Of a stretch of 64,000 bases of DNA, positions 21,575 through 33,200 are shown in pieces. Origin of the DNA: Holacanthus passer. Taxonomy: Eukaryota; Chordata; Actinopteri; Pomacanthidae. Position 1 is the stretch's first letter. Each line of letters begins with the position of its first letter. A program made the translations under genes and the position numbers. The notes under the pieces are model-generated. The model did not search any database. It saw only the letters and a program-made list of their open reading frames with translations, and was not told the origin of the DNA. The stretch spans positions 10,900,001-10,964,000 of the forward strand of contig JAFREQ010000014.1 in NCBI GenBank assembly GCA_025331565.1. Direction: 5' to 3'.

Positions 21575-23872
21575 TCACAAAAGTAGTTTATTGTGCCTCT
21601 TACTGTTTATATGGCTTTTCTTTGTATGACAAGAGTTGACATAAACAGAGGGTAGACAACACCTTGGCCATGTTGAAAATCAAAAACATAAAACAACATA
21701 ATCTCAATGTTCTGCCTGCATTACCATCATTACCGTCATGACAGCCCAGCAGAGAGAGAAGGGATGAGGTCATCACACAAGTGTTTTTGTATGACAGCAC
21801 CATGCCGAGGACATTCACCCAATGACTGAAAACATGTTAAAGCATTCACGCACATCTGCCCCCGCACGCACACACACACACGCGTACACACACACAAAAT
21901 GAGGAGACCTGCCCATATTCAGAAGATGGGACCTCTCACAGAGAGAGAGAGAGAATGTTCATATTGCTTCAAAGAGAGACAGAAAAAACCCTCTGTACTG
22001 CATATCAGCCGTACTCTCCCAGCTGATGGCCAACAGAGACATTTTGGCAATAAAGAAATGATACATGAGAACACATAATCCTCCGCGGCTCCTTTAAAGA
22101 GAGGTGAGGATATATACAAGAAGACAAGATGATATAATGGCTTTTGGGATGAGAAGGCAGTTTGCTGCATGGATGCCAGCACGAGCACAGAAGGGGCAAC
22201 AATAATGATGATGATGATGATGATGATTTGTCCCCCTCCAGGAGAGTCAGACTGGCATCCATGCTGGTTTTCAGACTTGTCACCTTCTATGTACACGCAG
22301 AGGGGTTGAGCTGATCAAAACGGAGTCAAGAATACACACATAAATATTGCCTGTTTCTAGCGTGCCTGAGAGCAGCTAGGGTTTGGTCCTTACTGAAAAG
22401 CCCTGAGTCTGATTCCAAAATGTCTTCCATAAGGATTCCTGCTTTTGACTTGCATATGTCTTTGATCGTTGTGTTGCTGCATAATGTTGCTACTGTGAGT
22501 GGATGCTTTTGTCCATGCTGAAAGAGTGTTTGTCTACTGACATCATCGGGGAGTGCTCTAAGGTTGACTGTGTGTGTTGCCATGTTGTTTAGACACAGAG
22601 ATATAAGCTCACAGACAGTAACTCTACTCTCAGCGGACCAGATGTGCGTCACTTTGAATAGAGGATCACAAAAGTGCTACATGTACGGTGTAAAGTGTAA
22701 ATCTCTGCCCAGGCACTCGATGCCAGGTCAGCACATCTGCTACAGCTGAGGGTAGAGTGTGTGTTTGCGCTTGTGTGTATATGCTGTGTGTGAGATTGAG
22801 GGTGTGTTTGTGTTAGTGCATGTGGGAGTGAGCGCTCTGCTGTGAGGATCGCTGGATCGTGGCTGGAGTCCCTGCCAGTAGTCAAACTCATGCTCCGAAG
22901 ATGACTTCTCCTAACTTTGGCACAAAGATACTTACTTTTCCACATTGGCAGCATTAGTTGGCTGCAACGAGAGCAAAATAGAATAATGCCAATTCCCTGA
23001 TAACAGAAACTGATTAAGTCACTGCAACATAACAATAGTCCTCTGGTTTGATTATCATTGACATCCACAGTGAGCCAAAGTGCCCAAAAAAGCCCCAGCT
23101 AAGCATATGTAGCTGCTAAGGAAGACCCAGCCAGTTCTGATTACCCTTCTTTCCCTCTGAATATCTTCTCAGGAAAGCTCTTCAAAGAAAAAAAAAAACT
23201 CGTCTACAGGATTCATATATAAAACCAGAATAACAAATAAAGACAAAAATATAATGGTATATAGATATGTATGGACTTATTCATAAATTGAAAAAAGAAA
23301 AACGGAAAACAATATTCAAAAGCAATAACCACAAAAACAAAAGATAAGCATACTCGATTTTGGTTTTGCCCTGTACTCTTGTTTTCTTTTGAGAAATGTG
23401 CTTGTTGTAATCCATCGGAATCAACTGCTCAGTTCTGGTGTCTGGTTTGGCCGTTCCCCTATGTAGAAATAAACAACAACAATAGTGGAAAAAAAGAGAG
23501 ACATTTAGCTTTCTCAAAGATGTTATGTTCTTTTTGTCATGTTAACTTCCCTCTTGGCTATGCCAGGAGTTCATATAGTTGTACTGTCATCTCTCCTTTT
23601 TTTTTCTGTAGTTCACTTGTCATGGACCATGTGGCCTGAGTTAGGAAGTGTCTGTACACATAAGGCTCTGCTGTGCTCCGCTGTGGAGAACACAATGATG
23701 TGCAGTAAGGAGAGAGAAAAGGGGGAGGGAAGGCCAGCATTTTCTTGAGGTGGGACAGTGAGTGAGGTTGGGTTGTATGTCTCTATGTATGCATGTATGT
23801 GTGTGTGTGTGTGTGTGTGTGTTTGTGTTCAAACCTGTGTGTACATGTGCGTGTGTGTGTTAAATGCTCTGT
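21575..23872 (-). other. rarg: rarg 3' untranslated region
   Basis: The stretch from the stop codon to the poly(A) signal shows no interrupting canonical AATAAA on this strand. It holds a (GAT)n run at 22,204-22,227, GT-rich sequence at 22,758-22,830 and a (TG)n run at 23,800-23,822. Reading frames here on either strand look fortuitous. Confidence 0.55.
21587..21592 (-). terminator. rarg: rarg poly(A) signal
   Basis: The minus strand has AATAAA, followed by CTTTTGTGAG as a GU-rich element. It is the first canonical signal I find downstream of the rarg stop codon and gives a 3' UTR of about 2.3 kb, ending almost on top of the calcoco1 3' end. Confidence 0.6.
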
Positions 23873-24237
23873 TCACTGCGCCCTCCCAACAAGGCCTTTC
23901 CTCGACCCATCTATGGCATCCAGAACCCCCCAGGGCTCCCCGTCACTGTCCGAGCCTCTGTCTCGCTCTTCGTCCCCCACATCGTCGTCATCATCTTCGT
24001 CCTCCTCCTCTGGTGATGGCTCGCTGCCGTTCTCCGTGGCCCAGCTGTCCTCCTCGTCCTCAGCCTCCTGCTTCAGGACCAGGGCTGGTGGTGGAGGTGG
24101 CGGCGGTGGCGGAGGCGGCGGGCTATCGTTGCTCTCTGTTTGGTCCTCAAAGGCCTCTGGGTTCTCAAGCATCTCCCTGATCAAAGGAGGCATCGGCCCT
24201 GGGATCTCCATCTTCAGAGTGATGGCTCTCTCTGCAC
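23873..24237 (-). CDS. rarg: rarg last coding exon: helix 12 and expanded F domain
   Basis: It encodes the end of codon 389 and residues 390-509. [13 protein letters not shown] and PPLIREMLE form the end of the ligand domain and the AF-2 helix that recruits coactivators. After it come about 90 further residues: 12 consecutive prolines (428-439), then a very acidic run ([10 protein letters not shown] near 466-474). LKME (396-399) and LKQE (443-446) fit the sumoylation consensus. Confidence 0.95.
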
Positions 24238-27203
24238 CTGGAAACAGAAAACACGGTGATGGAAGATAATTAGCAATCACGTTTTAAAAATATTGCATCT
24301 TACACTTTTTAAGTTTACCGATAAACTGTTTGTTAAGATTATGACAGTGATCAGGCATTTTTCAAAATCTGAATGTGTGAATCTACTCTCTTATACTATC
24401 TCATACTAACCCTTAGTGCTGATGCCCCTGAGGTCAGTGATCTTCATCAGCATGCGTGGGAACATGTGAGGTTTGTTGGGGCGACGGCGGCGGGCGTAGA
24501 TCTTCAGAGCCTCAAGAAGGGGCTCTTGCAGCTTATCCACTTTCTGTGGCTCCTCTAGATCCATGCGATCTGATGAGGAGTGCCGAAAACACATGAAATT
24601 CTCTATTATTTCCAAGAATTGTACATACCCATAAAAAATGTACAGTGCATTACTGATCCTTTTAAAGCTGTGAAATAACTCCTGAAACACAGATTTACTA
24701 AAGCCACTTCCTCTTTAGAAAACTTATAAAGTCTCTGTGAGTGTGTCCGCTGCAGTACCTCCGCAGATGAGGCAGATGGCACTGAGGAGGCCAGTTTCTG
24801 TGTCGTCCATCTCCAGCGGTAGAAGCTGGCCAGCGAAGGCAAACACCAGGTCTGTGAGCGGTCCGAAGCCGGCGTTGTGCATCTGAGTCCGGTTCAGAGT
24901 CAGGCCATCTGAGAAGGTCATAGTGTCCTGTTCTGGGGTGTAGCGTGTGCAGATCCTCAGCATCTGTGGGCAAAAGGAAGTGGAAAACTTTGTAAACATT
25001 GATCAAAATATAAAGGAGATATGGCAAGAATATCTGCTGTAGCTAAACAGATATCAGCTCATGCTATTTGTGTCCATACATTAGGAAGAATTATTAGAGC
25101 AAACCTTCCTGCATTACCACAATTCACCACCAGATGCCGGTATTCCCTCATCAGTCAAGTTATGTATTTCTAAGAAAAGGGCTCTCTGCTGTCTGAGTGA
25201 GTGAAAGAGACAAAAGAGAAAAACAAAGACTATGATTCCTCACCAGTATGTCCAGGCAGGCTGACTTCAGTAGAGTGATCTGGTCAGCGATGGTGAGGGT
25301 GGTGAAACCTGGCAGCCGCTTGGCGAATTCCACAATCTTGATGATACATTTGGTGGAGAGCTCACTGAACTTGTCCCATAAACCCAAATCCAGCTGGACA
25401 CGGTGGTCTGAGCTGGAGTTCTGAACAGACAAACACACACACACACAGATCAGCGTGGTGTCACAAAGGTGGTGTACAACCCTGTTTGCATCAAGGGGTG
25501 AGCGTGTCCAAGCCTCACAACACATTTACATTTTACATCAATCAAGGGGGGAAAAATCCATTTACATGTTGCATCAATCATTCAGAGGCCTCACAGATGG
25601 CTTAATGGGGAACTGAATTAGTTAACCACCACTATGTTGAGAAAGCTACGGTGAATTTACGTCTTTGCATGCAATTTGGAAGCCCTCAGTGATGACATTG
25701 CCCGGAGAATGTTGCCACACACAGTATGTGAGCGTGTTACTTACGGTGGTGTATTTGCCCAATTGGCAAAGTGACGGGAAGGTTTCTTGGTGAGCTTTGC
25801 TGACTTTATTGACCAACTCCTCTAGCTCACCACTTAGCTCATAACTCTCTGGAAGCACCACCTCCTCCTTCACATCCTTCTTCTTCTTGTTTCGGTCATT
25901 ACGCACCGCTATGTATAGAAAATAGGAAAATAAAGCAGTTAGAAGAGAGATTTGGCCACTACCTCGAACAAAATCATTTCCTTGTGCAATTTCAGAGATC
26001 AACAACAGCATGTTACTCTTCTTTATCTGTAACCACATGTAAAAACATCCACAGATCTCATGCTGTCTGTCTTTCACCACTGTCAAGGACATTGTGCTCG
26101 ATAGTGGAAACCAGAACTCAGTAGCAACTGAGGTTGCTCTTAACAGTATTAACACATTTCCTTTAGCACTGCATGGACGCTGGCTATCTCTTTCTTATCA
26201 CCCACTCTCTTCCTTGTCCATCTCTCTATCCACTTGACCGGTGCACATAAGCCAGTCCTCCACTCTCTCCCTCTCTGCCTCCTCTCCCTCCTCCTCCCAT
26301 ACTTTCCTTCCTCTCAGGATATCCAGTAATAGCAGAGGCACAATGTGATCCCGGTCTTCACACACATCCCACACAAACATTACACCCACATACATGTCCC
26401 ACGGGCTGTGTGAAGGGCAAGAAACTGCCACTTGCACACACTCGTCCGCTCACAAGGCCGAGCCAAAGAGGGCACAAAACCCGTGTCTTTGATTTGGCAA
26501 ACAGCGTGAATCCTGCCGCCATTATCTTTGTCAATTCTCAGAATTTAGTTTTCTGCTCTGTTGCTTCTTTGAATGAAGGCAGTGTCTGTGCAGGCCAGAG
26601 GGGTGAGGTTTTGTGGCGAAACGGGAAGTCGGAATCATTTTGTAAAGTGATTAGTCATATGGTTGGTGCAGCGCCTAGCCTTGCCCTGATCACCACCCCC
26701 AGTCAGCTCATCATATGTCTCTCTGCTGCTCAGTTTCCCAGACTCTCTGACTGAGCTTTAATGGATCAATAAGGTCACACTGTGCGAATCAGGTCAGAAA
26801 AAAAATCAGATCTGAGCCAAGAAGAATTTAAATATCAGCTGCTCGCCAACTTCTCCAAGGCATCTACAAGATATATCATAGTGTGTTTTGATTAAGTCTG
26901 AAATAATTGAAAGCAGAATCTGCAGCTTTGTGTGTGTGTCTGTGTACACGCATACTTTTGTGATTGAATATATGTTTTGGAAGTGGGTCTCTCTGTCTCT
27001 TGGGACCCCAGTCGTTGAGGGCTCACCTTCCTTGGACATGCCGACCTCAAAGCACTTCTGCAGCCTGCAGTACTGGCAGCGGTTGCGTGTGACCTTGTTA
27101 ATCTGACAGTTCTTGTCTCTGTGGCAGGTGTACACCATGTTCTTCTGGATACTGCGGCGGAAGAAACCCTGAAGCATCAGGAAGCAAGAGACAAAAGGGG
27201 AGT

Positions 27204-27248
<45 letters not shown>

Positions 27249-30200
27249 TGTTTATAGTCAAGTCATCAAATTAAGGGTGTGACATTTAACTGTTCTCTTT
27301 CATTAATCTCTTTTTCTAACTTAAAACTCAAAAAATATTCTAGCACTTTAACTCATGATTATGACGCCCTTTCACATCCCTTTTCATTTCTCTTACTGAT
27401 TTCATTTTTCATATTACAATATAATCCATATTACAGAAGTAGCTATAGACTGCCTACCAGGGTCTTTCTTATCTTTACAAAACAGCAGGTAACCAACAAT
27501 TCTTGCAACCCAGCATTTTTCTAAATGTATGAAATAAATCCAGACAGAGCAGAGCTCAAAAGGATCTGGCAGGTTCTTCTCACCTTGCAGCCCTCACAGG
27601 AGCTGACACCGTAGTGGTACCCTGAGGACTTGTCCTGGCACACAAAGCATGGCTTGTAGATACGAGGTGGGGGAGGTGGAGACGGAGAACTGGGTACCAT
27701 CTCCTCTGAGCTGGTGCTCTGGGTCTCCACCGCTATGGAAAAGAAAAAAAAAAAAAAAAAAAAAAAAAAAGACGGCAGAACACATGAGTACATGATTTGG
27801 CATAAATTGTTGTCTGACAGCTACTGTACAGTCTGAAACGTCACATGCGCACTTGTCAATACACGCAGCAGATGTAGATAGTCCAGTGTGTTTAACTGCC
27901 TTCAAACATGACAACTGACAGCATTTCCTTTTCTTATTTGATTTGTGATGCTGAGTAACAGTGATGTTCAGTTGGTAAACATTTTGCCTGGAGGTGAATT
28001 GAGATACATAATCCTATATTCTTCTTGTCTCTCTTGGGACAAAATCGATCAGATAAGGGAGAGAAAGAGGAACAGAGTATGAATTACAGGCAACAGTTTC
28101 CATTTCCAGACACCAATCACCACCCTAAGTTGCAGCAGTCAGGCGCATATTTGGGGAGATGACTGTGTGAACACAAAGACACAAAGGAAGCATGACTGTC
28201 TGACAGTAGAGACAAAACTGTTTTCTACAGCAGCAAGCAAGGGTGCTGTTGATTGACAGCTGCTGTGATACGGGACAGGTAAGAGAGTGAGCTTGTTGCA
28301 GCCAAGAGTCAAAGCTGGCCCTTCCTCATTCCACACACTGACAACAGCACATGATGACATCTTGCACGCACAGAGTAGACACATGTCAAACACACATGCC
28401 TGCAAAACTGGTGCAAAGCTCTCGGTCTACCTTTCAAACTGGAACACAACTGTGATGTCAGAGCTACAAGTCACATATTTGCTACGGCACATTAAACTTC
28501 ACTATATTCCGAAGTGGAACACATACAGCAAAGGGCTCTTTTGAATGTTCAAGTGTGCAGCGTATGGATTCCATACTTCCCCTGAGAAACATAAGCTGCT
28601 GCAGGACCAGACCCTCACCACACATGCTGGCCTGCACAAACTCACAGACACACATGTGGCCGAGGGGAAGTATGGGATCCATACGCTGCACACTTGAACA
28701 TCCACTTACTGAACAGCACCTCTTTCAACTTTCACCCTTGGTTACCCTCAAACTTCAACCCCCCAACTCTGCGTCCCACCACCCCCTGACACACAAACCC
28801 TATTTTTCTCTTGTTTCCTGGCCCTAAATTCCTCAGTGCAGCCCTGCCAGGTTTTAATAGAGGCCTAGGCTCGTAAGGCGGCCTATAAAGGCGGTCCCAT
28901 GGCTGGACTGGAGGCCCCAGCTCGGCTGGCCTAAACTTTATTGGGACTCGGTCACCTTGGGCAGCTATTCACACCACCAGCTGTAGCTCCCAGCCCGTAA
29001 AAAAAAGCCAATCATAAAATAAAAAACAGGGAGGCTCTAAAATTCTAACTTTTACTGCGCCCACCTCCCCCCAAGCACCTTCAATGGAAAGCACAGAGGG
29101 CTAGCCTAAACTTAACCTACAACCCCCCCACCCCTCCTCCCCTCTCTCACACCCAAGGCTGAGGCAAAAAACCACCAGCTTGGCTTTTTACAAGAGAGGG
29201 GAGACTTCAAAAAGAAGAAAAAAAAGGGGGGCATAAAAAGAGGAATTTGATAAAAAACAGAGAAAGGGGCAGAGGGGGGAAGGGGGAGGAGAGGACACAG
29301 TTGCTCCTGAGGGCAAGTCTTGTTCAAGACCATGCTGACCATTACTACCACTGCTGCTACAGCTGCTGCGACCGGCCAGCTACTAGCTCATTAATGATAG
29401 TAACAGAAATATGTCAGACATTTTCATTTGTTGACTGCTGCTCAAACATCTGTTTTTCATATGTGTTTTTATATTTGACAATTCAGAATCCACATTCAAA
29501 TTCCTCCTTTGAAAGCCTTACTTCGCTGGAGGCAAACATGTTTTCCATTAGTTTTAAGAGCGTTCCCAAAGCCAAATGTGCAAATCAATCTAAAACCTGA
29601 AGTTTACGCCGGCTGAATGTTTCTACAGCAGTTCTCATATCTCCCTGGCCAGAATGTAACAAAGCAGCAGGGTCAGTGAGAGAGCAGAAACCCTCTGAAC
29701 GTGCCATGAACCTCTGTGTTTATGCAACAATAACAGCAGCAAATGAGGCTCCAGACCGAGCGCTGACAACCCCTTAGAAAAGGACAAACCATATGTGGCG
29801 TCAAGTAACGAACACTGACTGACACCGTCTAAATGGAGAAAGAAAGCGAGCCAAAGAGAGAAAGGCCACGCCGGAGAAAACTCGGACGGCAGTGAGAGAG
29901 AAAATACATCAGGCCCCGTCAACACGTTGAACCTGGTTCCTGCCAGAGAACATGACTCCTGTGCCCGCCTCCCAGACTTTGCCTCATTCAGCCCGCTCCA
30001 TCCAAATCCCCCACACCACTTAGCCCAGGGCGCCACAGTGAGAGGGCCCATTCAGGCAGCCGCCCTGAGCCCCTTTACCCGGTCTCTTCAACTCAGCTCA
30101 TCACTGTTTAGAAAACAAAGCCCTGTGAAATGAGAGGCCCTCCTTATCAGCGCTCCGAGGCCTGGGGCACCATTTGCATGACAATCCGCTGGCCGAGGCT

Positions 30201-33200
30201 TGTGAGCTGATGACGGACGGATGAGATGAGAGGAGTGGGATAGGTGGGTGGGTTGCTGTTGTTGGGGGAGGAGAAGAGGATAAGAAGGAGGGATAGTTGA
30301 GTTACCGGTACCCACTGTTCGTTTCCTGCTACGTATCAGTTTACTCTCTAATCCCTTCTCTCAATGCTCTCTGTGCACAAGTGGCCCAGCTGCACTGACT
30401 GGGCCTAATCCCTTGGTCACATACACAGAGAGATACAATTCAATGGCTATGAACTACATGCACACGCATACAAGAGGATAATATTCACTGCAAAGTAGCA
30501 AACACACAGAACAATCTGCACCCCCTGCGTTAGATTAAAGTGCTTCAGCTGGAGTGGGATGTGCAGTACATCATTCTCCACAACCTCATTAGATGTGAAA
30601 TGTAACTGCACACGACAGAAATAGCTGTTTAGCTGAAGGTGACTTCAACTAGGTCAATTACATTAAATTCTAGGTCAAGTCAGCCGGGCCAATCGACGTC
30701 CCTTTGGGTTCAACAGATACAACAGAAAGAGGGAGAATAGGAGGAGATATTACAGAAAAACAAGAGAACACTGGCAACACTGAAGCTGCCTGTTGTTCAC
30801 TCGACTGGAACGGGGAGTGTTTCTAATGTATGTGAGTAAAGGCATGACTATGCAGCTCGTGTTTTATGTTGCAACACACTCCTTTTAACTGAGCAGCATA
30901 TGACATTCTGGCAGGGAAACAAGTTTTCTTTCACAATAGGCCTGCAGATTTTGTCTACGTGACTGGTGTGATTGAATCTTCAGTGGGACGCTGTTCCAGA
31001 AGTCGAGTCTTGGCATGTGAGAGTGAATGCACAGGCGGTTTCTGGGTGAGGACAGCGTACATACAGTACAGTACATGCATGAGTGGCACGGACATATTTG
31101 TAGGTGCTCACTTCTGCGTTTATGTGGTTTGCGTGTATGCCACTCCGGCCACGGGTGCTGCTCACTCCCTGCAGTCTCTATTTGATTTGCAAATGCAGGA
31201 CTTGTAACAGTGCAGCAATGAGCTCCACTGTTCCTTATTAAAATATCCTCCTGTGTGTGTGTGTGTGTGTGGCTCATTGTATTCACTTTTCTATTCGTGT
31301 TAAACTGCATGCATGGGCATGTGGGGCCTTTGTCTCCATCTCTACCTTCATTAAACAGCCTCCAAAGCTTGCATGTTCCTGTCGAATGCAGTGAGCAGTA
31401 AAAGAGTGTGTGAGACTTGGAGGCAGTGTGTGAGAGAGGGGCACACAGTAGGGCTCACTGTGAAAAGAGGGGTGGGTACTGGGCAGACAGCAGTGGCAGA
31501 AGGGGAGCAGATTGAGAGAGGATGGTGAACAGTGGGCTGGAAGACTTGCTGGCACACTAGGTGGGGCCTTTGAGGGTGCCCTTGGCCCTCTACCCCGTGG
31601 CAGAGGCTACAGCGCCACGGGGTGCTCGCTGAGTGACCATCAGCACAAGAAAAAGGTTTCCATGAAGAACTGGGTTTCACGAAAGAGGAAAAGAAAGTAC
31701 CACACCCTTGTGAGTGGTGCCAGTGTGTTTCACTCTCCTTCTCTGTTTCTCTGCCCACGTCTTCCTGCCATCCCTCTGAGGCTTCTGCTACAAGGTCCCA
31801 CACAGCAGACTCGTTTCCTTCCTCTTGTCTTTCCGGAGGATCTCCGTCACTGCCTTTGCAGCCACTTCTCTCTGTCCCTCGCTGCTACACCTTCTTACAT
31901 GTGCTCTCATTTCCCACAGGTTGAACAATACTGCTGCTCTGTTCAAGCTCTGTTGCCCACAGTTGAGTCACCTGCGAGCTTTTAGGTGGGAGGTCTATCA
32001 AGTCCCTATTGTGTGAGTTACACAAGCGCTCACAATTTAACCTGCCTGTAGCTGTGAAAGAAATTGTTTATATGGTGGAGAAGTCAAAAGCTGGGAGGAG
32101 GGAGGGAGGGAGGAATGTGTGTGTGTTGACAAGAAGGGGGGATGCTTTCATTAAAGGTGCTGAGCAGTAGCAACGCCTTTCAACAGCTGTCAGAAAGCTC
32201 ATTACCTGGGCTCCTACAGACACACACACGCCTGCAAAGAGGCCCTGCTGCTGTCTCTTAAAAAAAAAGGCCTGTGATAAAACTGGGCTGCCGACCAGGA
32301 GACGGCTCAGGTTTGAGCTGTGAAAAACACACCATCCTGGCCAGGAGTAGTGAGAAACCAGATATTAAAGGGAAAATTTGTCATGTTTTATGCGGATGTC
32401 CAAACAGTGTTGATGGCAATTGTAGTCAATTGAAGCAAGAGATTCATCAGTGCGTGCTATATTGACAGAGAAAGCTGAGTTCTCCTGCTCCAGTCCTACA
32501 TGTACCAGGATGCACTGCGAACAAGCTTCTTATGCCAAACCCGCAAATCCTTCCAAAACCTGCCCAGCTCTTGGAGATGGACATGCCAAATGTGGCTCTA
32601 TGTACAAAATGTTAGAAAGGAGTTTCAAATGAATAAAATGACCTAAATTTAAATATTCTAAATACAGCATACGCTTAAAGTAATATTGATTTTTTTTTTT
32701 TACCTGGGCCTTTATTAGGTGGCTAAAATATGTTAGCATAGCAGTACATTGCGAGCTACCCTGTTACTTTGTCGGCCGAAACATATCGTTAGGTGAAAAA
32801 TACTCACGCAATGGTCATCAATCAATGCCCTCTCGGTCTTTCAGGGTTGGTGTATCCAACAAAAAAAATGCAAACGTGGAAATTCATTGCAGCAGAATGA
32901 GTCAGTTTCTCTTGGCATGGTGGGGCAATTTCATCGAAGGCATCATCAGTCACTGTTTGCTTTGAAGAATTAATTGCTTCAATTAACTACATTTATCATC
33001 AACACTGATTTGACAGCCACATAAAATGTGGCAAATTTTCCTTTTAACACACACACAGCCCTCCAAGAATTTACACTCTTCTGTCAGAATCAGCAGAAAG
33101 TCATGAAACACAGAGAGAGGCACAGACACATGATGCACACATATGATCTGAGACCAGACGTGCTAATGACAAAACTCTGGACTTCTGAGAGTGACACAAT

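Noticed and set aside
22326..23068. Two - strand frames of 108 and 139 codons
   Set aside because: They fall in the rarg 3' untranslated region and look like nothing known.
23758..24269. + strand frames of 140 and 158 codons
   Set aside because: Mirror frames of the rarg F-domain exon plus a GT microsatellite; the Ser and Gly runs are the reverse reading of the acidic and proline codons.
25646..26155. 169-codon - strand frame
   Set aside because: Only its part from 25,908 down to 25,745 is the rarg hinge exon; the upstream portion is intron reading open by chance past the acceptor.
26768..26804. Two AGGTCA half-sites near a rarg exon as a retinoic acid element
   Set aside because: They are 13 bp apart, outside the spacing used by RAR/RXR.
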